Made by a program: the position numbers and the translations under genes | NCBI RefSeq assembly: GCF_028737265.1 | Contig: NZ_JAQZAK010000002.1 | Coordinates: forward strand, 1-64,000 | DNA from: Actinomycetospora callitridis | GTDB taxonomy: Bacteria; Actinomycetota; Actinomycetes; Mycobacteriales; Pseudonocardiaceae | DNA length: 64,000 nucleotides | Reading direction: 5' to 3' | The notes under the pieces: model-generated | The model's input: only the letters and a program-made list of their open reading frames with translations | Database searches by the model: none | Told to the model about the DNA's origin: nothing | Part shown: in pieces, positions 1 through 7,341 of the stretch | Numbering within the stretch: position 1 is the first letter of the stretch | Layout of the letters: each line of letters starts with the position of its first letter

Positions 1-277
1 CCCGAAGCCCCCGACGGCCTCCCCGGTCACGCCGACCCCGGCCACCCCCGCACCACCCCCGGCCCCCGATCACCACCGGGAGGGCGTCGTCGACACGGCG
101 GTGGCCACCGCCTCGGAGGTGGCGCGGTTCGTCAACGGCGTGGTGCCGCAGCGCCTGCCCGCGTACCTCGGGGGCGCGGCACTGCTGGTACTCGGGGTCG
201 TCGACCCGCCGCTGGTCCTCGGCGGCGTCCTCGCCTACGAGGCGATCCGGCGCTGGGGTCCCGCGCCGCGGGCATGA
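1..277 (+). CDS. C-terminal part of a membrane-associated hypothetical protein (5' end outside window)
   Basis: An open frame enters from the left edge (first full codon at base 2) and ends at a TGA at 275-277, giving about 91 residues. The visible part starts with a Pro/Thr/Ala-rich stretch (about 22 residues), then a charged segment, an amphipathic stretch and a hydrophobic stretch (LGGAALLVLGVVD and a following Val/Leu/Gly run) that could be a membrane hairpin. A short Arg-containing tail ends the protein. Codon use is typical of the genome. I recognise no family; the function is unknown and the start lies outside the window. Confidence 0.6.
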   Translation, partial: PKPPTASPVTPTPATPAPPPAPDHHREGVVDTAVATASEVARFVNGVVPQRLPAYLGGAALLVLGVVDPPLVLGGVLAYEAIRRWGPAPRA

Positions 278-433
278 CCAGCGGGCATCACGTCGACGGG
301 CTGGACCCGGGTTCCCGGGGATGACCCCCGCCGCGCCGCCTCCTTCGCGTCCCCGCCCGCCGAGGCGATCGACCTGCCGCACGACCCGGTGCCCGCGTCG
401 GCCTGAGGACGGCCCGGGGCCGCCCCCCGGAAC

Positions 434-482
434 GACCTCGGTGGCGGAACCCGCGCTGAGCGCGGATTCCGCCACCGAGGTC
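434..482. terminator. Strong hairpin between convergent genes
   Basis: The arms at 434-449 and 467-482 are perfect 16-base inverted repeats. Inside them a second perfect arm pair, CCGCGC (451-456) and GCGCGG (460-465), closes a TGA loop, so the whole forms a stem of about 22 pairs with one C/A mismatch. It sits between the stop of the plus-strand gene ending at 277 and the stop of the minus-strand gene ending at 500. A bidirectional terminator is the likely role; no T-tract follows, which is usual in actinomycetes. Confidence 0.75.
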
Positions 483-499
483 GCAGAGGTGGGGCCGGG

Positions 500-859
500 T
501 CAGTCCTCCGGCTTCACCGCCAGCACCGGGATCGGGCTCTCCAGCAGCAGCCGCTGACTGATGCTGCCGAGCAGGGCCTTCGACACGGGCGACCGGCGCC
601 GCAGGCCGATGACGAGGCGAGAGACGTCGGGCCGGTCGGCGATCTCGTCGAGCACGGCGTCGGCCGGGTCGCGGTCGCCGGGGCCGGAGCGCTCGAGCAG
701 CGTGACCTTGAGGTCCTCGGGCACGCCGGAGACGTCGATCGTGGACAGGGTCAGGTTGAGGACGACGAGGTCGGTGTCCAGCAGCCGGGCCTCGGTGATG
801 CCGGCGTCCAGGGCCTGCGGACCCTCCCGCCCCTCGGGGACGGCGACGAGCACGGTCAT
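500..859 (-). CDS. Universal stress protein (UspA) domain protein
   Basis: The 119-residue protein has the single-domain Usp fold pattern: a beta-strand start (TVLVAVPEG), a central VVLNLTL strand, then DVSRLVIGLRRR and a C-terminal SPIPVLAVKP strand. The ATP loop G-x2-G-x9-G(S/T) is only partly kept: GLRR has Arg where the second Gly is expected, while the later GS is present, so ATP binding is doubtful. The start is supported by GGAAGGAG just upstream. It lies 34 bases after the sugar transporter gene in the same direction and is probably co-transcribed with it, placing it in the inositol regulon. Confidence 0.8.
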   Translation of the reverse strand: MTVLVAVPEGREGPQALDAGITEARLLDTDLVVLNLTLSTIDVSGVPEDLKVTLLERSGPGDRDPADAVLDEIADRPDVSRLVIGLRRRSPVSKALLGSISQRLLLESPIPVLAVKPED

Positions 860-893
860 GGGTCTCTCCTTCCGTAGGTCGAGGCGGGAATGA

Positions 894-2312
894 TCATGAG
901 TACTGGGTGCGGAACTGCTCTTCGAGCTGCTCGAGCGAGTGGCCGCGGGTCTCGGGCACCAGGCGGTACACGAAGACCAGGGCGAGCAGGCCGAGACCGA
1001 CGAAGATGAAGAACGTCGACGCGATGCCCAGGTCCTCGACGACCACGGGGAACCCGAGGGAGACCACGGCGTTCGACAGCCACAGCACCAGGACGCTGAT
1101 GCCGATCGCCAGACTGCGAATCTTCAGCGGGAAGATCTCGGAGAGCAGGAGCCACACGAGCGGGCCGATGGTGCCCTGCATGCAGAACACGAAGAGCACG
1201 ACGAAGACGAGGATGAACCACGCCTTGGCGGTGCCGTCAGGCAGCAGGAACGCCGACAGCCCGACGAGCAGGTGGAAGAAGGTCGTCAGCGCGAACCCGG
1301 CGAGCAGCAGCGTCCGCCGGTTGACCTTGTTCATGATGAGCAGGCCGACGGTGATGCCGAGGACGCTGAACAGGCCGTTGGCGGTGTTGGCGATGATCGC
1401 GGCGCTGTCTGAGAAGCCGGCGTCGCCCAACAGCTGGGTGCCGTAGTACATGATCGAGTTGATGCCGGTGAACTGCTGGAACATGCCCAGGCCGGCGCCG
1501 ATGAGAATGAGCCGGCGGATCCAGCGCACGCCCAGGTCGGTGGCGCCGGCGGTCTTCGAGGCGCGTTCCTCCTCGGCGAGCTGGTGGACCTCGGCCATCT
1601 CGGCACGGGCCCGGTCGGGAGCGCGGACCTGCTGGAGGACCGCCAACGCCTCGTCCTCCCGGCCCTTCGAGACCAGCCAGCGGGGGCTCTCGGGCATCCG
1701 CATCATGCCGATGAACAGGGCGATGGCCGGGAGCACCGCGACGACGAGCATGACGCGCCAGACGCCGGGGTTCTCCCCCCAGATGTTGAAGATCAGGGCG
1801 TTGATGACGAACGCGGCGAACTGGCCACTGACGATCATGACCTCGTTGCGGGTGACGATGCTGCCTCGACGCTCCACCGGGGCGACCTCGGCCAGGTAGA
1901 CCGGCACCGTGGCCGAGGCGCCCCCGACCGCCAGGCCGAGGATGAAGCGGAACAGGGCCAGCACCGGCCAGCTCGGCGACAGCACGCAGCCGATGGTCGC
2001 GACGCCGAAGACGATGGCCAGCATCAGGATGTTGTGGCGGCGCCCGAATCGGTCGGACAGCGCACCGCCGACGATGGCGCCGATGGCCGCGCCGAAGATG
2101 AGGATGCTGACGACGACGCCCTCGGTGAAGGCCGTCAACCCGAGGTCGGCGGTCATCGGCTCGAGCGCGCCGTTGATGACGCCGGTGTCGTAGCCGAAGA
2201 GGAGGCCACCGAACGTGGCCACGACGGCGATGATCCCGAGTCGCTTGGAGTGGGGGCCGGGGACATCCGGCGGGAGAGCCGGGTGCGCCGGCTGCTGGTT
2301 GTAGGTGGTCAT
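894..2312 (-). CDS. MFS sugar porter, probable myo-inositol/proton symporter
   Basis: This 472-residue, 12-helix major facilitator belongs to the sugar porter family. It shows the N-terminal GGLLFGYDTGVINGAL signature, an RFGRR loop after TM2, the PESPRWL motif before the central loop and PETRGHSLEQLE at the C-terminus. The ATG at 2312 was chosen because GGGGAG precedes it at normal spacing and the N-terminus then matches family length; an in-frame start 28 codons upstream lacks this support. Its position beside the inositol operon, and an operator copy of the iolC promoter about 430 bases upstream, point to inositol uptake (IolT-like). Substrate is inferred from context. Confidence 0.9.
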   Translation of the reverse strand: MTTYNQQPAHPALPPDVPGPHSKRLGIIAVVATFGGLLFGYDTGVINGALEPMTADLGLTAFTEGVVVSILIFGAAIGAIVGGALSDRFGRRHNILMLAIVFGVATIGCVLSPSWPVLALFRFILGLAVGGASATVPVYLAEVAPVERRGSIVTRNEVMIVSGQFAAFVINALIFNIWGENPGVWRVMLVVAVLPAIALFIGMMRMPESPRWLVSKGREDEALAVLQQVRAPDRARAEMAEVHQLAEEERASKTAGATDLGVRWIRRLILIGAGLGMFQQFTGINSIMYYGTQLLGDAGFSDSAAIIANTANGLFSVLGITVGLLIMNKVNRRTLLLAGFALTTFFHLLVGLSAFLLPDGTAKAWFILVFVVLFVFCMQGTIGPLVWLLLSEIFPLKIRSLAIGISVLVLWLSNAVVSLGFPVVVEDLGIASTFFIFVGLGLLALVFVYRLVPETRGHSLEQLEEQFRTQYS

Positions 2313-2742
2313 GCGAGAACTCCCCGTTGAGGAATGGCGAATCGCGACGTGATGAGGCGTACCGGGCCACTCGGCGAGACGCTCGCGAGCCTCCACGGAA
2401 ACAAAAACACCGCAGGCATCGAGATCGACCGAAGGTCCCTTACCGTCATCGAGGATGACGGGGAAGTGTGATCGAAGTCAAGGCGTTCTCGAAGAATTGT
2501 TACAGCGACCTGACCAGCACGTATGGACGCCAGAAAGCCCGGAAAGCGCGACGGCTCTCCGGGCTGGCGCACAGTTTTCTGCGCCCTTTCGTTCGAAATC
2601 ATCCACCGAACAGAAATGCGCGCGACGGGATCCTGAATTAGTTCGCAGGAGAAACACGGACCACGGCCCCCGGAGGGATGCCCCGCGGCACCCGCGGCGT
2701 TCCGCACCGGTGACGGGGACGCTACGAGCTGCCGAGCCCGTA
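2313..2742 (-). other. Long leader region upstream of the transporter gene
   Basis: This 430-base stretch separates the predicted transporter promoter from the transporter ATG. Its base composition is visibly less GC-rich than the surrounding genes, and I see no convincing gene. A frame running 2707-2309 has atypical codon use, although it ends in an ATGA overlap with the transporter start. The stretch contains a solid inverted repeat at 2528-2569. The simplest reading is a roughly 425-nt 5' untranslated leader that could hold post-transcriptional control; a small RNA is also possible. Confidence 0.45.
2528..2569 (-). other. Inverted repeat in the transporter leader
   Basis: AGCCCGGA (2536-2543) pairs with TCCGGGCT (2558-2565), and outer CGCC/GGCG arms (2528-2531, 2566-2569) extend the stem across a small internal loop. 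The 14-base loop is GC-rich. Read on the minus strand it is a stem-loop in the middle of the transporter leader without a following U-tract; read on the plus strand it is followed by a TTTTCT run. It could be a leader structure or a remnant terminator. Confidence 0.5.
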
Positions 2743-2774
2743 GTCAAGACTTTGTCCTGACATTAGGTCAATAA
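2743..2774 (-). promoter_or_regulatory. Promoter and IolR-type operator for the transporter unit
   Basis: This 32-base site matches the site at 12985-13016 at 25 positions. On the minus strand it reads -35 TTGACC (2766-2771), a 16-base spacer, and -10 TCTTGA (2744-2749). The palindrome TGTCCTGACA (2753-2762) sits inside the spacer, where a repressor would block polymerase. The inferred transcription start is near 2737. The duplicated site makes the transporter and universal-stress genes members of the same regulon as the inositol operon. Confidence 0.7.
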
Positions 2775-2803
2775 GTCTGCGTCCGACAGGGTCACAGGCC
2801 CGC

Positions 2804-3790
2804 CTACACGTCCGCGGCCGCGGCGGTGAGCATCGTCGCCGCCACCTCGAGGCCCTCGAACTGACCCAGCTCGACGTCCTCGTGCTCGATGTTCACGGCC
2901 ATGTCGGGGTCGACCTTGGCCAGGGCCTGCAGGAAACGGGCCCAGAAGGCCTGGTCGTGGCCCTTGCCGAGGGCGACGAAGTCCCAGCCGGCGTTCTGGG
3001 GCCAGGCGTTGAGGGTCGCGTCGCCGCCGAGGCGCAGCGGGTTCTCGGTGACCTTCCGGTGCCGGTCGTCCAGGACGCCGTGGATGCGAGCGGCGTCGTT
3101 GATGCGCGTGTCCTTCGCCGCGGCGAGGTACACGAGGTCGCCGAGGTACTCGATCGCCGCGACCGGGTCGATGCCTTGCCAGAACAGATGGCTCGGGTCC
3201 ATCTCCGCGCCCACCGACGTCGCTCCGGTCTGTTCGACGAGGCGGGTCAGCGTCGAGGGGTTGAAGACCAGGTTGAACTGGTGCATCTCGATGCAGACCT
3301 TCACGCCGTGCTCGGTCGCCAGGGCGTCGATCTCCCGCCAGAACGGGACGCCGACATCGGCCCACTGGCGGTCGCGGACATCGGAATAGGTGGACTCGAA
3401 CGGCATCGGGTTCCAAGCGGGGATCGTGCCGCCCGGCTCGCCGGCCGGCAGGCCCGACATGGAGACGACGCGCCGCACGCCGAGCTTTCCGGCGATCTCG
3501 ATGGTGCGCCGCAGGTCCGCGGCGTGGACCTCGCCGATGCGCGTGTCCGGGTGTAGCGGGTTGCCGTTGCAGTTCAGGGCGGTGAGCTCCACACCGACGT
3601 CGGCGAAGACGCCGAGGTAGTCCTCCGCCGCGGTCGTGCCGGACAGGATGTCGTCGACCGGCAGATGTACCGGGGGCAGGAACCCGCCAGCATTGATCTC
3701 GATGCCGGTGAGCCCGAGCGAGCGGACGCTGCGCAGGGCCTCGGGCAGGGGCTGGTCGTGCAGGATCGCGTCGTACACGCCGAGCTTCAT
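2804..3790 (-). CDS. Sugar phosphate isomerase/epimerase (AP-endonuclease-2-like TIM barrel), inositol operon
   Basis: The 328-residue protein has the xylose-isomerase-like TIM-barrel pattern: MKLGVYDAIL at strand 1, GLTGIEINAGGF, TALNCNGNPLHPD, a metal-ligand-type VCIEMH at strand 5, GAEMDPSHLFWQG and YLAAAKDTRI near the end. Such proteins isomerise or dehydrate inososes and related sugars with a divalent metal. It is the last gene of the inositol operon, separated from iolA by 76 bases containing a hairpin. GGAGG precedes the ATG at seven bases. An IolH-like role is possible; the exact substrate cannot be read from the sequence. Confidence 0.85.
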   Translation of the reverse strand: MKLGVYDAILHDQPLPEALRSVRSLGLTGIEINAGGFLPPVHLPVDDILSGTTAAEDYLGVFADVGVELTALNCNGNPLHPDTRIGEVHAADLRRTIEIAGKLGVRRVVSMSGLPAGEPGGTIPAWNPMPFESTYSDVRDRQWADVGVPFWREIDALATEHGVKVCIEMHQFNLVFNPSTLTRLVEQTGATSVGAEMDPSHLFWQGIDPVAAIEYLGDLVYLAAAKDTRINDAARIHGVLDDRHRKVTENPLRLGGDATLNAWPQNAGWDFVALGKGHDQAFWARFLQALAKVDPDMAVNIEHEDVELGQFEGLEVAATMLTAAAADV

Positions 3791-3818
3791 CGGACGGCCT
3801 CCACGTGGGCAGGGCGGA

Positions 3819-3854
3819 GCACCCGCGGCCGGCTCGGAGGCCGACCGCGGGTGC
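3819..3854 (-). terminator. Intercistronic hairpin between iolA and the last TIM-barrel gene
   Basis: GCACCCGCGG (3819-3828) and CCGCGGGTGC (3845-3854) form a perfect 10-base stem, extended by GGC/GCC inside the loop. It occupies the only sizeable gap (76 bases) of the operon. With no T-tract and a same-direction gene right after it, a leaky terminator or an mRNA-stabilising 3' structure that lowers expression of the last gene seems most likely. Confidence 0.5.
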
Positions 3855-3866
3855 CGCGAGCGGGGA

Positions 3867-5372
3867 TCAGGAGTTGCGGGGGAACCCCAGGTCGAGCTCG
3901 CCGGCCCCGCCGCGACGGGCCGGGTCGATCCAGCGTGCGGTGACGACCTTGCCGCGGGTGAAGAAGTGCACGCCCTCGGCGCCGTGGGCGTGGGTGTCGC
4001 CGAACAGCGAGTTCTTCCAGCCGCCGAAGCTGTAGTAGGCCATCGGGACCGGCACCGGCACGTTGATGCCGATCATCCCGACCTCCACCTCGTTCTGGAA
4101 GCGCCGCGCGGCGCCACCGTCGTTGGTGAAGATCGCAGTGCCGTTGCCGTAGGGGTTGGCGTTGATCAGGGCGACGGCCTCGTCGTAGGTGTCGACGCGG
4201 ACCACGGCCAGCACCGGACCGAAGATCTCGTCGGTGTAGATCGACATGTCGGTGGTGACGTGGTCGAACAGCGTCGGGCCGACGAAGAAGCCCTGACCAT
4301 CCGCGTCGGGCGTCACGCCCCGGCCGTCCACCACGAGCGTCGCCCCGGCGGCCTCGCCGGCGTCCACGTAGGACGCGACGCGATCGCGGGCGGCCGCCGT
4401 CACCAGCGGGCCCATGTCCGCGCCGCGACGGCCGTCGCCGGTGACCAGGCCGCGGGCCCGCTCGGCGATCTTCTCGACGAGCGCGTCCCCGGCCGAACCC
4501 ACCGCGACCACCGCGGAGATCGCCATGCACCGCTCGCCCGCCGAGCCGAAGCCGGCGTTGATGGCCTGGTCGGCGGCCATGTCGAGGTCGGCGTCCGGGA
4601 GCACGACGGCATGGTTCTTCGCCCCGCCGAGGGCCTGCACGCGCTTGCCGTGGGCGGTGCCCGTCTCGTAGACGTAGCGCGCGATCGGCGTCGAGCCGAC
4701 GAAGCTGATGCTCTTCACCTCGGGGTGGGTCAGCAGCCCGTCCACGGCGACCTTGTCACCGTGCAGGACGTTGAACACCCCGTCGGGCAACCCCGCCTCG
4801 CGCCAGAGCTCGGCGATCCACTGTGCCGCCGAGGGGACCTTCTCCGAGGGCTTGAGCACCACGGTGTTGCCCGCGGCGATCGCGATCGGGAAGAACCACA
4901 TCGGCACCATCGCGGGGAAGTTGAACGGGCTGATGATCCCGACGACGCCCAGCGGCTGGCGGATCGAGGAGATGTCGATGCCCGTCGACGCGTTCTCGGT
5001 GGCCGAGCCCTTGAGCAGGTGCGGCATCCCGCAGGCGAACTCGACGACCTCCTGGCCGCGGGCGACCTCGCCGGCCGCGTCGGAGAGCACCTTGCCGTGC
5101 TCGGCGGTGATGATCTCGGCGAGCTCGCCGGCACGTTCGTTGAGCAGCTCGCGGAAGCGGAACAGGATCGACGTCCTCTTGGTCAGCGAGGTGTCGCGCC
5201 AGCGCGGGTAGGCCCGCGCCGCCGCCTCGATGACCTGCTCGACGTCGGTCTCGGTCGCCAGCGCGACCTGGCGGGTCACCTCACCGCTCGCCGGGTCGGT
5301 GACGTCACCGAAGCGGTCGGTCGCGGACTTCAGGACCGCGCCGGCGGCCCAGTGGTGGAGGGTCTCGGTCAT
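3867..5372 (-). CDS. iolA: Methylmalonate-semialdehyde dehydrogenase (CoA-acylating)
   Basis: A 501-residue aldehyde dehydrogenase that oxidises malonate semialdehyde or methylmalonate semialdehyde with NAD+ and CoA to acetyl- or propanoyl-CoA, the last step of inositol breakdown. Features include ISPFNFPAMVPMWFFPIAIA (the MMSDH form of the Asn motif), KPSEKVPSA, VGSTPIA for NAD binding, QALGGAKNHAVVLPDAD around 270 and the catalytic Cys in SAGERCMAISAV. The MMSDH subfamily, unlike general ALDHs, lacks the usual general-base Glu, fitting QALGGAKN here. ATG 5372 has GGAAGGA upstream and overlaps the preceding stop (ATGA). Confidence 0.95.
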   Translation of the reverse strand: MTETLHHWAAGAVLKSATDRFGDVTDPASGEVTRQVALATETDVEQVIEAAARAYPRWRDTSLTKRTSILFRFRELLNERAGELAEIITAEHGKVLSDAAGEVARGQEVVEFACGMPHLLKGSATENASTGIDISSIRQPLGVVGIISPFNFPAMVPMWFFPIAIAAGNTVVLKPSEKVPSAAQWIAELWREAGLPDGVFNVLHGDKVAVDGLLTHPEVKSISFVGSTPIARYVYETGTAHGKRVQALGGAKNHAVVLPDADLDMAADQAINAGFGSAGERCMAISAVVAVGSAGDALVEKIAERARGLVTGDGRRGADMGPLVTAAARDRVASYVDAGEAAGATLVVDGRGVTPDADGQGFFVGPTLFDHVTTDMSIYTDEIFGPVLAVVRVDTYDEAVALINANPYGNGTAIFTNDGGAARRFQNEVEVGMIGINVPVPVPMAYYSFGGWKNSLFGDTHAHGAEGVHFFTRGKVVTARWIDPARRGGAGELDLGFPRNS

Positions 5373-6274
5373 GGGGACGTCCTTCCGGATGGCGACTCCA
5401 GAGCAGTGTCCGAGCCGAAGTGCTTGCTGACGAGGTCGGTGATGGTGGCGCGGTCCGCGGCGACGATCTCGCTCGCGCGCTCCTCCCAGCCGAACACGCA
5501 GTGGGTCAGTGTGCCGTCGAACCCGGCCGCGGCGAGCGCGGCGAAGACGGCGTCGAAGTCGACCTCGCCCGCGCCCATCGGGGCGTGCTGGTGCACGCGC
5601 ACGGTGGAACCGGGCGGGTTGACGATGTAGCGCAGGCCGCCCGACGCGGTGTGGTCGAGGGTGTCGGCCAGGTGCACGTTGGTCACCCGGGCGCCGGCGC
5701 GGGCGATGATCCCCGCCGGGTCGTTGCCCTGGTGGAACGTGTGCGGCGTGCAGTAGAGGAACGTGACCCAGTCGCGGTCCAGGCCGGCGACCATGTCGAC
5801 CGCGGCGTGCCCGTCCTCGATGAAGTCGTCGGGGTGCGGCTCGAGCACGAGGCGGATGCCCTCGCGCTCGAAGTCCGGCGCCAGCTCCTCGAACGAGCGC
5901 AGGAACATCGCCTCGGCGTGCTCGGCGCCCTCCGGGCGGCCGTTGAACTCGGTGTTCATCGTGTCCACGCCGAGGTCGACGGTGATCTGGAGGGCTCGGC
6001 GCCAGGCACGAACGGCGGCCTGGCGGGCGTCCTCGGACGGCCCCGACCAGCGCAGCACCGGCAGCACCGAGGAGATGCCCACCCCGGCGTCGGCGGCGCG
6101 GCGTCGCAGCGTGGCGACGGTCGCGGAGTCGACCCGGGGATGGGCGAAGAACGGGATGAAGTCCTCCTTCGGGGAGAGCTCCATCCACTGGTAGCCGGCG
6201 CGCGCGACGGCGTCGGGCAGGTCGGTCACCGCGTGGGTGCGGTGGAACATCTGGGCGTCCAGGGCGAGCCTCAT
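5369..6274 (-). CDS. Sugar phosphate isomerase/epimerase family TIM barrel, inositol operon
   Basis: A 301-residue AP-endonuclease-2/xylose-isomerase-like barrel: MRLALDAQMFH at strand 1, AGYQWMELSPKED, VDTMNTEFNGRPEGA, IRLVLEPHPDDF with a metal-ligand-type Glu, and TNVHLADTLDHT. Its start overlaps the iolG stop and its stop overlaps the iolA start, each by four bases, so it is translationally coupled on both sides. It is the second of three such barrels in this operon. Inosose isomerase, epimerase or dehydratase activity is likely, but which cannot be told apart by eye. Confidence 0.85.
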   Translation of the reverse strand: MRLALDAQMFHRTHAVTDLPDAVARAGYQWMELSPKEDFIPFFAHPRVDSATVATLRRRAADAGVGISSVLPVLRWSGPSEDARQAAVRAWRRALQITVDLGVDTMNTEFNGRPEGAEHAEAMFLRSFEELAPDFEREGIRLVLEPHPDDFIEDGHAAVDMVAGLDRDWVTFLYCTPHTFHQGNDPAGIIARAGARVTNVHLADTLDHTASGGLRYIVNPPGSTVRVHQHAPMGAGEVDFDAVFAALAAAGFDGTLTHCVFGWEERASEIVAADRATITDLVSKHFGSDTALESPSGRTSP

Positions 6275-7329
6275 GACTCATCCCCCGTCGCTCCACTCGC
6301 CTCCGAGCGGGCCTCCATCCCGGTCTCCACGCGCTCGCCCTTGATGACGGCGGCCACGCCGGCCTCGCAGATCGCGGCGGCCGCGTAGCCGTCCCAGCTG
6401 CCCGGGCCGTCGACGGCGTCGCCGCCCGTGGTGACGCCCCGGGTCGCCGCGGCCACCCAGCGCTGCATCTGGTCGTCGTAGGCCTGGCCGAAGCGGGCGA
6501 CGAAGTCCGGCGTGCTCGTCCCGCCCCACGTCCCGCCGACCCGCTTCGTGACCACGTTCTGGTCGAGGCCGATCAGGGCGGAGCCGCGCTCGGCGACGAC
6601 CTCGGTGCGGACCTCGTAGGCGATGCCCGTCCGCACGAAGATCTCGATGGTGACCAGGGCGCCGGACTCGGCCTCGAAGAGCACCAGCATCGGGTCGGAC
6701 ACCCCGGCCGGGGCGCTCCCGGTCGGGCGGCCGCGCACCACGCTGACCGCGGTGATCTCCTCGCCGAGCAGGAAGCGCGCGGAGTCGGCCTCGTGGACGA
6801 CCGAGTCGCGGATCATGAACTCGGAGTCGAAGAACTCCGGCACGGCCGGGTTGCGGTGGGTGCAGTGCAGCATCAGCGGCGCGCCGAGCTCGTCGCCGGC
6901 GATCATCTGCTGCAGCGCGGCGTACTCGTGGTCGAAGCGGCGCATGAAGCCGACCTGGATCAGGCGGCGGCCGAGCTCGGTCTCGCGGCGGTGAACGGCG
7001 GCCGCGGTCGCGGCCTCGGTGGTCAGCGGCTTCTCGCACAGCACGGGCTTGCCGGCCTCGAGGCAGGCCAGGACCTGCTCCTCGTGCGCCGTCCCGGGGC
7101 TGGCGATCACGACGGCGTCGACGTCGTCGGCGGCGATCGCCGCGAGCGGGTCGGCGACCACCCGGGCGCCGATCGGGTCGGCCACGCGGTGGGCCTGCTC
7201 GTCCGAGAAGTCGCTGACCACGGTGACGCGGGCGCCGCGGGTGCGCCGCGACAGGCTCTCGACGTGGAACGACCCCATCTTGCCGACGCCGAGGACGGCC
7301 ACCTTCAGTTCGGTGTCCTGGGAGCTCAT
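6271..7329 (-). CDS. iolG: Inositol 2-dehydrogenase, Gfo/Idh/MocA family
   Basis: A 352-residue NAD-dependent oxidoreductase that would oxidise myo-inositol to 2-keto-myo-inositol (scyllo-inosose), the first catabolic step. The N-terminal Rossmann motif is VLGVGKMGSFHVESL; the conserved EKP follows as VLCEKPLTTEA near residue 95, and GFMRRFDHEYAAL begins the C-terminal alpha/beta domain. A strand-rich substrate domain with RDSVVHEADSARFLLGE carries the family's catalytic-region Asp/His. GGAGG precedes the ATG. It lies 12 bases after the upstream TIM-barrel gene. The family is broad, but the operon makes inositol the best substrate. Confidence 0.92.
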   Translation of the reverse strand: MSSQDTELKVAVLGVGKMGSFHVESLSRRTRGARVTVVSDFSDEQAHRVADPIGARVVADPLAAIAADDVDAVVIASPGTAHEEQVLACLEAGKPVLCEKPLTTEAATAAAVHRRETELGRRLIQVGFMRRFDHEYAALQQMIAGDELGAPLMLHCTHRNPAVPEFFDSEFMIRDSVVHEADSARFLLGEEITAVSVVRGRPTGSAPAGVSDPMLVLFEAESGALVTIEIFVRTGIAYEVRTEVVAERGSALIGLDQNVVTKRVGGTWGGTSTPDFVARFGQAYDDQMQRWVAAATRGVTTGGDAVDGPGSWDGYAAAAICEAGVAAVIKGERVETGMEARSEASGATGDES

Positions 7330-7341
7330 GGCTGCCTCCTC

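Noticed and set aside
2309..2707. Minus-strand open frame of 132 codons overlapping the transporter ATG by ATGA
   Set aside because: Its third codon positions are far less GC-rich than in real genes here, the product shows no domain, and most of it lies in the predicted untranslated leader. Kept as part of the leader description only.
3636..5630. 664-codon plus-strand frame
   Set aside because: It is antisense to iolA and neighbours; the product is a His/Arg/Gly/Asp-rich shadow typical of GC-rich DNA, while the minus-strand reading gives a clear dehydrogenase.
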